From: Xestospongia bergquistia
Taxonomy: Eukaryota > Porifera > Demospongiae > Haplosclerida > Petrosiidae
Length of the DNA stretch: 64,000 nucleotides
Direction: 5' to 3'
NCBI GenBank assembly: GCA_963965975.1
Contig: OZ014425.1
Location: 629,501 to 693,500 of the forward strand
The notes below the pieces were generated by a model, which was given only the letters and a program-made list of their open reading frames with translations, did no database searches and was not told the DNA's origin. Below, piece after piece: positions 18,942 to 32,308 of this stretch. Position 1 is the first letter of the stretch; each line of letters begins with the position of its first letter. The position numbers and the translations under genes were made by a program.

Positions 18942-20567
18942 TTAATGGTGGTTATTAAATACAACTTCAGTGACTTCAAAAACTAATGTGTCATCTTTTA
19001 AGTAGTGATCCATAAGTTCATGATGTGATATAAATGTTGGAAATCCATTTCCTCTTGAACTAAATTTCCCGTGACTATCTCGTTGAATAGTACTAAATTC
19101 AGGTGGTATATTGCGACTATAGCGAGCTATCTTTTGTAAATGATTACCACCTCCAGCTGCAACAAGGCAAATCGTGACAGATCCAACAAAAGGCCAGTTC
19201 AACTGTCCATCAAATTCTCCTCTAAGTAGACACACATATACAGACATATACTGTTCTTGTCCCTTACCATATCCATTAGGATGAACTCTAAGGCACATTC
19301 TATAGCCTGGATTATCTGTATAGAATGGCTGACTGAAACAAGTTTCCTTTTTAAGTTTCCATTTTTTGAAGTTTTTTAAACGATAGACAAAGTTAGGATA
19401 GTGTTGAGTTTTAAGTGTAGAAGGACTACATGACGACACAGAGATATTATCCTCTTCAGAATAGTATTCATCCTCACTACTGCTCTCTTCATTGTTTTCA
19501 AGCTCAGACAGGCGTTCAGATAATTCAATCACTTTTTGTTCAAGATGATCCATTTGTTTCAACTGTGTCTCCTGTTGCAATGGTTGGTTAGTTGACTTCT
19601 CTGTCCATTTCTCTTCTAGCCCTTTGAGTTGTTCCGTAAGCCTGCCTTTCATTTCTTCCTCTAGAATTGCCATACGATATTGAAGATGGTCAACATTAGC
19701 ATCTAATAATCTTTCTAATATTTCATCACTTTGTGTTTTAAAGTGTTCTTCTAGCAAGCTTATTTTCTCCTTTTGTGATTCAATTGTAGATTCCATCATA
19801 TATATATATTCCTCCAATTCAATCACTTTATCATGAAGTGACTCAGTTTGAACATCAAAGATAGCTTTGGTTTCTGCAACCCGTAAACTTACAACAGACT
19901 CCATGTGGCTACGCCAATTCTCTTGTAAATGATCATGTAATTGTTGGCGTTCTCCCTCCCAATCACAATTATAATCAGAAAATTCACATTCAATTTTATC
20001 ATTAGGACAATTATTGTCTTTATGATTTGCTAGATCAGTACGTGTCATGACTATACCACAGACACAAGTAACAGGATATAACTGACACATGTCTACATGT
20101 ACTCCTGTTACTTCTTCCCATGTAGACTGGTACTCACAATATTCACATCTCATTGGTCGATAAGGGCAGTCAGACTCCATATGGTCCCTAATGGTATGTC
20201 TCAATCCTCGGTAACCACAATTATTAGTACAATGTACTTCAGAATAAAGACATCCATTATGTTCATCTGTGTAATGATCTTGAAGTCCTCCTAGTTCTCC
20301 CTCCCATTGACAACCTTTGTCTTTATTATTACAATATACTTGTAGAGATTTTAGAATTCTCTGGAGACCTAGGTCTTGAATTATATTTAAAGGTTGTCGA
20401 CATACTGGGCATGGCTGTCCCTCCTCGCGAAGTTTATAAGCACAAGAGCCACAAAAATGATGGCCACAGATTATATTCTGACAAGGATCAATGTAAAGAG
20501 ATCCAAAGCATATGGAACAATCAATCTCAAGACCTTTAGGAGGCGGAAAAACAAAATCAAATTCCAT
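18942..20567 (-). CDS. TRAF-like protein T6: RING-a, zinc fingers, coiled coil, MATH-B
   Basis: Intronless, 541 codons from ATG 20567 (MEFDFVFPPPKG); the upstream extension starts with GTG. RING (CSIC, CGHHFCGSC, CPVC) and zinc fingers are nearly identical to T1 and T3. A coiled coil spans about residues 230-350, followed by an acidic Ser/Glu linker. The MATH-B domain (PNFVYRLKNFKKWKLKKETC to YLKDDTLVFEVTEVV) is more like ordinary MATH domains than MATH-A. It is head to head with T7 across 40 bp. It is the best source for the MATH-B relic found behind T1. Confidence 0.9.
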   Translation of the reverse strand: MEFDFVFPPPKGLEIDCSICFGSLYIDPCQNIICGHHFCGSCAYKLREEGQPCPVCRQPLNIIQDLGLQRILKSLQVYCNNKDKGCQWEGELGGLQDHYTDEHNGCLYSEVHCTNNCGYRGLRHTIRDHMESDCPYRPMRCEYCEYQSTWEEVTGVHVDMCQLYPVTCVCGIVMTRTDLANHKDNNCPNDKIECEFSDYNCDWEGERQQLHDHLQENWRSHMESVVSLRVAETKAIFDVQTESLHDKVIELEEYIYMMESTIESQKEKISLLEEHFKTQSDEILERLLDANVDHLQYRMAILEEEMKGRLTEQLKGLEEKWTEKSTNQPLQQETQLKQMDHLEQKVIELSERLSELENNEESSSEDEYYSEEDNISVSSCSPSTLKTQHYPNFVYRLKNFKKWKLKKETCFSQPFYTDNPGYRMCLRVHPNGYGKGQEQYMSVYVCLLRGEFDGQLNWPFVGSVTICLVAAGGGNHLQKIARYSRNIPPEFSTIQRDSHGKFSSRGNGFPTFISHHELMDHYLKDDTLVFEVTEVVFNNHH

Positions 20568-20607
20568 GTTTTCAGCCACACCCACAATAAAACAACGTGT
20601 GTCCTCT
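20568..20607. promoter_or_regulatory. 40-bp head-to-head interval between T6 and T7
   Basis: Same content as between T3 and T4: ttttcagCCACACCCacaataaa and CGTGTGTCCTCT. The conserved spacing and CACCC-like core in both pairs support a duplicated bidirectional unit. Start site usage is not visible from sequence. Confidence 0.45.
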
Positions 20608-21978
20608 ATGGATATTAATGTTGAAATGCTTATTTTTTTGACTACTCCTCCAGACTATCTTCATCTCAAATGTCCAATATGTTTAGAACTGTTACTAGAT
20701 GACCCTTATCTTGTCAGCTGCTGTGGACAACACTTCTGTGGTAGATGCATCACTAATCCTTCATTGCTATCCTGTCCCTTGTGTGGATTAGGTGGTTACC
20801 AAAAAATACCAGACAAAAATCATCAAAGAGCGCTCCAATTTTTAAAAGTTCATTGTCTTCATTATCAAGAGGGTTGTACATGGGAGGGAGAATTAGGGAA
20901 GCTCAAGAGTCACCTTTCTAGAGATGGGGACTGTCGTTATGTGACAATGTCATGTATTCATCGATGTGGTGTATCATTAGCACATTACTTGCTGAAAGAG
21001 CACGAAGAAGAACAATGTCGTAAACGTCCTGCTACATGTCAACATTGTAAACATTACACAACAACATGGGAAGATGTCATTTTTAAACATCAACCTGTAT
21101 GTCCTGAGGAAGTCATCCTTTGTCCTAATACACATTGTGACGAAATATTTAAAAGAATACTATTAACAGACCATCTTGCTATATGTCCAATGGGAAAAGT
21201 GCAATGTGAATTTGCAAATGTTGGTTGTAAATGGTCAGGTACTCGTAATGGTCTTGCTAACCATTTAGATAACAATTTAAGACAACATCTAACATTTACA
21301 TGTCTGGCTACTGCACACAACTCTGAAATCATTCAATCTCAACAGTTAGAGATAAAACAACTTACCCAGACTGTTACACGACAAAAGACAGAGCTTGAAA
21401 AACTCACTAAACAATTACAAAGTTTAAATCAAAGCTCAAAAGGAGCAACTGTAGTTTCATCAACACCAGCTGTAAAATCACCAGCTGCTACAGGTGCTTC
21501 TAATAAAGGAAAAACTAAACCAAAAATTAAACCACATTATGACTTACATACTGTGACATTAAGTGGTTTTCAAACTTGTAAAACAACTAATAAATATATG
21601 ACAACTGGTAATCTTTATTTACATCCACCTTGTCAATGTATGGAACTACGTGTGTTTCCAAATGGAATTGGTAAAGGTTTAAATTCTCATGTCTCTGTCT
21701 TCTTACATATTGTTCCTGGTCGATATGATGATAAATTGGTTTGGCCTTATCAAGGCTATCCAGTGGAGATCCGTCTTTTTGATTATATGAAACAAAAATC
21801 TCATGGAAAGATTATATTTTTTGATTCAAAAGCTGCTTTGGAAGCTCGTTCAAGGCCTCATACCAGTACTGGTTCTAAAGGTGTCGGGTTTGAACAGTTT
21901 ATTAGTAACAATGAAGTTCAGAGATATTTATACAAAGATCAACTTAACATTGAGTTTGGGTACTTCTATGATGTTTAA
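20608..21978 (+). CDS. TRAF-like protein T7: RING-c, zinc fingers, coiled coil, MATH-C
   Basis: Intronless, 456 codons from ATG 20608 (MDINVEMLIFLTTPPDYLHL). The longer open frame starting 96 nt upstream is antisense to the T6 coding region and is not used here. RING (CPIC, CCGQHFCGRC, CPLC), zinc fingers, a coiled coil at about residues 230-275, a Ser/Ala/Lys linker, and a third MATH type (HTVTLSGFQTCKTTNKYMTT, MELRVFPNGIGKGLNSHVSV, GVGFEQFISNNEV). Intact and probably functional as a TRAF-like adaptor. Confidence 0.9.
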   Translation: MDINVEMLIFLTTPPDYLHLKCPICLELLLDDPYLVSCCGQHFCGRCITNPSLLSCPLCGLGGYQKIPDKNHQRALQFLKVHCLHYQEGCTWEGELGKLKSHLSRDGDCRYVTMSCIHRCGVSLAHYLLKEHEEEQCRKRPATCQHCKHYTTTWEDVIFKHQPVCPEEVILCPNTHCDEIFKRILLTDHLAICPMGKVQCEFANVGCKWSGTRNGLANHLDNNLRQHLTFTCLATAHNSEIIQSQQLEIKQLTQTVTRQKTELEKLTKQLQSLNQSSKGATVVSSTPAVKSPAATGASNKGKTKPKIKPHYDLHTVTLSGFQTCKTTNKYMTTGNLYLHPPCQCMELRVFPNGIGKGLNSHVSVFLHIVPGRYDDKLVWPYQGYPVEIRLFDYMKQKSHGKIIFFDSKAALEARSRPHTSTGSKGVGFEQFISNNEVQRYLYKDQLNIEFGYFYDV

Positions 21979-22125
21979 TAACTTTTAATAACTGGCTATG
22001 TAATTGTTATTAATTTTGTGGTTTCATTATGTACTTTCAGATAATATAATCTTGTAGACCCACATGTAAAGTAGCGATTAATACTAAAAAGACAAGGCAA
22101 GAAATCTCTCTTAATCTAGATTAAA

Positions 22126-22289
22126 TGAAGTTTGTTACTCTTATTCCTGACATACTTCAGTTAAAATGTCCTTTATATCTAGAACTGTTGTTCTAGTTTG
22201 TTCAAACAGAAATAATTTTAGTTATTAAACTTAATATTTATAATCACATTCATGATGATGGCAGTTTGAACTACCTCAAGTTACAATAA
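22126..22289 (+). pseudogene. Tiny relic of a RING-b/MATH-A TRAF gene (T8)
   Basis: 22,128-22,196 reads KFVTLIPDILQLKCPLYLEL, matching the RING-b start KFVTPPPDYLQLKCPICLEL. About 60 bp later, gatgatggcagtttgaacta (22,254 on) matches the DDGLQFELPQ end of MATH-A with two bases lost. Nearly the whole gene between them is deleted. The remaining interval 21,979-22,422 shows nothing else. Confidence 0.75.
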
Positions 22290-22422
22290 AATATTTACAA
22301 TAATTATGATAAATAGTTGAACTCAATTAATATGTGTGGTTATAATATACTGTACAATAGATAGTATTATATAATAATATAGTTATGAATAAATAATAAT
22401 AATAATAACAATTATATTTACT

Positions 22423-23709
<1,287 letters not shown>

Positions 23710-23882
23710 TATCTGATGTAATCTTTTGAATAATTAAAGATTATATCACTCGATCATAAGTTTATCCTCGATTTAGTTATCGTAGTATTTACTCTTCACA
23801 TGCCAGACATGATCGATAACATATTATGATTGAGTTCATAAAGGGTTAAAAAAGCTTCTTCCTCCCACCCACGTGGTTTGAC

Positions 23883-26485
<2,603 letters not shown>

Positions 26486-26842
26486 AAATGTTAATAATTA
26501 AAATAATAATTTCAATGTTAGAATAATCTTTATGATCATATGCAATTTCCATCAAAGCTATAGATGTTAAGTATCAATTAATGACTTCTTCAAAGATGAC
26601 TATGTGCAAATGAATTTCTTTTCAACATCAAAATTTAATTAAATTTCAGGAAATGAGTTCCCATATGTTTAAATTTTTTCTTGAACACAATCATGTTAAA
26701 AGAACAAGTCATACTAACTACTGAATTATCAAAAGAAAATAAATTGTGTAAGAAAACAGTACAAAGCTTTCCAATAAACAATTAATACATACATAATTGA
26801 ATACACAGCAAATTATTTTCATTTCTACTTTGTTTTAGACAC
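26486..26842. other. Convergent intergenic region RECQL / copy A
   Basis: 3' flanks of RECQL and of copy A. Very similar sequence occurs at 46,349-46,718 (unit 2), and a part (catactaactactgaat) also at about 32,166-32,300 behind copy B. The A/B duplication therefore also carried some of this flank. No gene is seen. Confidence 0.7.
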
Positions 26843-29800
26843 CTATAGACCAAGATGTTTGCGTATCTCATTAGCTTTTGTCTTATTATTAACTGTAGGT
26901 CCTTCAATGACTGAAATTACTGTCTCCCAGATCACAGGAGATGACTGAGTACTTATCCAACACTCAATCACTTTAGAGAGTTTGGTGATATCACTTCCTG
27001 TTTCATTTTTTATGCTTTCCAAATTATTATGACTAACTTTAAAACCTAAGCCAATGTCATACCATTTATTGCTAATATCAGCTAATAGATTAAGTAGGAC
27101 ACCTTTATTAGGGACCTCTTCTAAGATAGCAATGTTTACTTTTGGCTTTTTAGTCACTTCATCTTCAAAGTGATCAGTACTTGAAGTCTCTTCAGTCTTT
27201 CTTTTTGTACCAGCTTCTAAAATTTTGTGGAGATAAAGAAAGAATATATATTTATAATAAAGTACTTTGTTGATAACTTTGACTAGACAGTGCTGATGTT
27301 TGATCATGTGTGCTTTCTATAGAAATGAGACATTGTATGACCTTTATATTATGTGATATGTTAGTGTACTGACTTTCAATAAATTTGCCTAATCCTTCAA
27401 CACAGTCATCCAAATTATAAATAAAAGGTACTGTTGTACGTTCTGACTGAGTAGTACCTTGTACTGTCTATCAAATGAATCAAAATAATTGGTTATGTAT
27501 GATAAAAATTACTTACTTGTCTTCCAAAGACTTTATTCACTAGTGTTGATTTCCCTGAGTTGACAAGTCCTATCACTCCTACTGTAGTATAGCTAGCTAG
27601 ACCCTCTCGAAGCTGATAAATGTTCAATGCCCAAATAAGCCAACGAGCAAGAAGAGGTCGATATGGTTTAGGAACTAAAGCAAGAGCAGTTGCCTCAAAT
27701 CATGTATCCCAATGAACAAGAATATCACCAACTTTTGTATTTGTTGTGATTTCTCGCTCTTTGCATATACCAACAAGTTCTCGTTCCAGAGAGTAACTAA
27801 TATACTGACTGCTACATGTTACTGTTTTGTTCATTCCTTGAAGAAGAAACTGTAATTTAGCATTATAGCTTGTGATTTGTTCTCTAACTCTCTTTTTTGC
27901 AGATTTACTGCTAAGGATACCCTCAATGAATTTAGCTATCTGTATGACTAGTGCTCGATTTCGTTTAGAAGACAATATAGAAGCAATATCCTTTTTATCG
28001 AGAGCAAACAGAGCCCATACTCCTACAGCACCAGAACTATCAGTTTGTAGAGCTTTGGCAGTATCTAGAGGATTGTTAACTAATGGAACTCGGACTTGCT
28101 GTTCCATAAACCCTCCTAACATAGTAACACAGGGAAACAAATGGTTTTTAATTATATCATTTACTTTATCAAGCATATCACAGTTGAGTGTAGCTCTACT
28201 TCCTTGTTTGTGTCTCCTTGAGAGGAAAGCAAGATCTTTTCTAGCATTATGCAAGATTCGTGGCAATGGTATAAATGAATTAACAGCCATAGTAGGAGAT
28301 AATGCTTCAGAAATTGGATATGCTTCACCAATGTTTCGCCCACTGATTAGATTAAGAGACCCTTGGTAAGCTAACATCTCAGCTCTGCGATTCACATCTC
28401 TTGATAAACGATGAAAGTGATGTGCAATTAAATCAGGATCATATTCATGTAGTAATTTCTTTTCAAGAATAGGATTAACTTTAAGTGGAATTGAAGCAAG
28501 AAAGTGACTCTCCTGCATAGATTCTGAGTCAATTTTTTCATTTTGTGATGAAAATAGCCGATGTTTCTGTCTCTTAGAGTATTTTCTTTCCACCATAACT
28601 TCTTCCCAATCTATATGTGATGGGACATTAGAATAATTGATAGACTTTTTTTGGCAGTGTAATGGTAATTTTTGTGGATAGTATTGGTAGCATTCCTCAT
28701 GAAGATCATCATCTGTCATTAAAGATGGATAGCAATGAATGCACTGTCTACGTGCTTCACTGCAGAGACTACGTGCTCCTTCATTGCAACCACTTGCCAT
28801 TAATTTAGATACAGGGAGTGATGATGTATGAGCTATACTTAGGACAGCTTGAGCACACTTATAAGCTGGGACAGTAGTTTTGGGAGAACAACCTCCAATG
28901 GCAAAAACAATGCTTTCCATAGGAACAATACAAGCAGCCTCTTGCAGGAATCTGATGATGAGATTAAAACGTTTGGTCATTCTTCCATCTTGAACAGGAG
29001 ATTGCTCAAGTAAAGCACTAAGAAATGATAACTTAATAATTTCACTTGGAGTTTGCTTAGCAAGCTGACTCTGACGAAATGATATAGGGTCTACTTCCTA
29101 AAATATTGAAAATATCTGTCACTCATGATAAGTATGCTGTAAAATATGGGCTAGTGCTTTTAATTATCGTGTATGATCTTAGTTCTATTAAACCAACTCA
29201 ACAGTGACAAATTCATTATGAGGCTATAAAAATTTGAACATGTTTATAGTAACAAACTTACATTATAAAACATAGGAATTTCTGTGGCTATAGGATCAGT
29301 AAACCTGCTATAAACTTTTACTGGTAAACAATCTGCATCAATTTTCTTGTGAGTGAGTGCTCCATTACGAAAAGATTTGTTATAGCATATCTGCTTTCGA
29401 GCAACACGTTCAGCAGAGATTTCTATTTTAAGGTGTTCATTTTCACATATTGTAATTTCTATGCTGTTACAGAACCACAAATTATCTCCATTAATAACAA
29501 CAGCTAGCTCTTGTCCATCAGGATGTTTGTGTAGATGAAGTTCTATCTTTGAAATTGATGGTTGAAGAGACTTCACACCATTTATAGAGCTCAAAGAGCT
29601 ACGTTGTGGGATCACATAGGGTTCAGGATTTTTTTCAAGGTAGGCTCTTAGTACTTTCAAATGGTACTCATTCATGTCATGCTATAATAATAATAATTTA
29701 AATAATTTTAATCATAATTAACTCACTTGCTGCAAATTAGAAATGTCCATATTTTGAAGCATAGTTGCTGTCAAGTATAATTCTTGTACTTGTAATTTTC

Positions 29801-32065
29801 TACAACAAATCCCATCATTTCTCTGTTCTATTATATGTTTGTTTCCATGGTAAGATACCATTCTTGATAGATGTTTTTTCTGTACGTGCTCTAAAGTAAC
29901 TGTGTTCTGTAATACTGGCTAATAGAATTATAAAGAATCTATTATTCAACAAACCTTTAAGCAACGTTGAAGAACATCTATGTCAATAGAAGAACACAAC
30001 TTCTGAATATAGTCATCTTGTAAGTGAAAAGAGTGAAATGATTCCAAAATATCTGGGAATTGGTGAATAATTTCTTCCAGGTAAGGTAGAGAGTCTGCAC
30101 AAGGAGGTCCAAACATGATACACACTACATTTTGAAGTAGAATATCAGTATTAAAAAATGGTAAACTCCATAGCTTTGCTGTAATGGAGCAAGCTAATAG
30201 ACCTCCAAATGAAAAGCCTAATAAATTTAATATAATAATTTTTACATTTCATTTCATTTTCTACCTGTAAATATCAGTCGCTTGCCTTCATACAATAACT
30301 CACAAAAATACCTTATTGGTACCTTTTTCTCTTCTGCTACACAATGATCTAGGCCTCTTCTTATTAGATCAACATTAAATGATGTGTACACAATATTCCC
30401 TTGTCGTGCTATAAACATCTTATGTTGATCAGATACTGACAGAGACATTTCATCAAATGAGTGTCTATGCAAGTAGTCATCTCTTAGATGAGGTTGTGAG
30501 ACAAATAAAGAACACAGACTAGCATGATAAACTGTATCTTTGGAGAATAGAAGAGGTGGTGGCTCAGATTCAACTGGATCTTCATCAATTGGCTCATCAG
30601 TACAACTGTCATTTTGATCTAATTCCTTAGTAATCTCATCCAGTCTATCATAACACCAATCATTGATATCCATAGGAATAAGTGCATTCATTGTAAGATC
30701 ATTCAACTGTTTTGTTATTCTCTCCTTTAATAGTCCTTCCTCCAATTTCTGACGAATGTGGCTTTCAATATGAGCTCTGATGTGGTTGAGAGTTGCGAGA
30801 CTATCAAAACCAGACCTATTCAGGTCATTGGAATATACTTGAAGTGCACCAGCTAATTGACACAAGTGTGGATCAGAGAAGATGTCATAGGGTTGCTCTG
30901 TGTTTAGAAAACAACATGTGAAAATTGATACTACATAAATCTGTTTACCCACATAATGGGTGTGTGTGTGTGTTGAGGGTTGCTTTAAAACCAACCCAAT
31001 TTAAATCTGGCCTGGCCCACTTTTAAACCATGACAATTCCATCATGTAGAAAATAGTGTTGCATGTGTGCATTTTAGTTATAATTACAGTAATACTTTTT
31101 AGTTTAGTTATTACTTGTTCATAATAAATACAAGTTGTTTTAGTATTAGCTATGAACTAGTACTTTTAGTTATAGCTATTTTAGCTGGCTTGAGGCAGAT
31201 TGCATAAGCTCTAGATACACCCATGATTTAACCTATGCAATCCAAGAGGAGTGGATAGAGTGGTTAGCCATCCCTTGTACATTCTTATCTATCTTATCTG
31301 TTATTATAGCAATGGTTGAAACCATACTCACTCACTGGTTTACATGGCAGTTTCTTGCAGTAAATGGCTGCTAGTTGGCTAGAATATATGGGATAGCTTT
31401 ATGCATTAAAATTATAACTACAACCTACAACAAAATGTTACTTGTGAGCTAAACAGAAAATGATTAATGTTGAAACAAAGGTTTGCATTGTATATTATTG
31501 TTTTGATTTTGCTCTCAAAAGTCAAATTAGTTATTGCGTTGAGGCTGTTTATTTCCTTTAGAAGAGAATTGATCAAAACTAAGCAATTGGCAAAGTTTAA
31601 AAGAGAAATGCACTTCCTATATCTACATATGGTGTACACGTGTAAAGAGGTGATTGTTTACCTTGTGCTTCATTGTCTTCCTTTGTATCTTCAGTAGGTT
31701 TAGCTGTAAAAACATAAATAATATTATTTAATAGCCCCAATTAATATAATACTGAACTCACCATATTCCTCCTCAATTCTTTCTGCCACAAACTTTAAAG
31801 GAGTATACTTCTTAAATACATCTAAAATCTGTTGAAACACTTTGGGATCACGATTTTTGTGAACTTTAATATAAGCTTGAACTGCTTTTAATAAGCAGTC
31901 AACAGAATCTTCATTCTTCTTCACTTTATTTAGTGTTCTCTTATCAATAACTTCAATTGAGCGAAGATCATCAGCAACATCCAAAGGATAAAGTATTGCT
32001 TCTTTAATATCTGGTAGATGCTTGATAAAGAGGGCTACTTCTTTGGCAAAAACACTTTCAGACAT
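26843..32065 (-). pseudogene. Copy A: CARD-like / lipase-like / beta / (GTPase) / DEATH gene, disabled
   Basis: ATG 32065. Exon 1 encodes an about 100-residue six-helix death-fold, CARD-like. A short exon near 31.7 kb and a 700-bp intron follow. Then a lipase class 3-like region (30.90-29.73 kb): KDTVYHASLCSLF, KRLIFTGFSFGGLLACSITA (GxSxG), VCIMFGPPC, FHSFHLQDDYIQKL, and QHDMNEYHLKVL from 29,689. A beta-rich domain (IELHLHKHPDGQELAVVING), a long helical exon (29.10-27.5 kb), P-loop GLVNSGKSTLVNK, and a DEATH domain at the end (IECWISTQSSPVIWETVISV). Two defects: a TGA at 27,700-27,702 where copies B and C have an open codon (CGA in C), and a deletion joining DDCVEGL directly to GKFIESQY, which removes G3 to G5. 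A truncated lipase-only protein could still be made; otherwise a pseudogene. Confidence 0.75.
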
Positions 32066-32308
32066 TATTAATTGTAGTTATTATTTTAAATTATTAATAA
32101 TGATTATTAATTAACAAAAGCTTTATTAACTGGTCAGACGCAATCGTGTTAAAGAACATTGCATACTAACTACTGAATTTAAAAGTTATCAAAAGAAAAA
32201 TTTGTATAAAAAGTAAGTAAAAAGTTATGTAATAAACAATTAATACATAAATAATTGAGTACACATAAGTGCAGCACATTATTATCATTTCTACTTTGTT
32301 TTAGACAC
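32066..32308. other. Spacer between copy A start and copy B end
   Basis: About 240 bp of AT-rich DNA that must act as copy A promoter and copy B 3' flank. It retains similarity to the RECQL-side flank (catactaactactgaatt), as expected if copies A and B arose by tandem duplication. No motif is called. Confidence 0.6.

Noticed and set aside
20512..20607. N-terminal extension of T7 beginning MEQSISRPLGG
   Set aside because: It is antisense to the T6 RING start and not conserved in T4. The ATG at 20608 matches T4.
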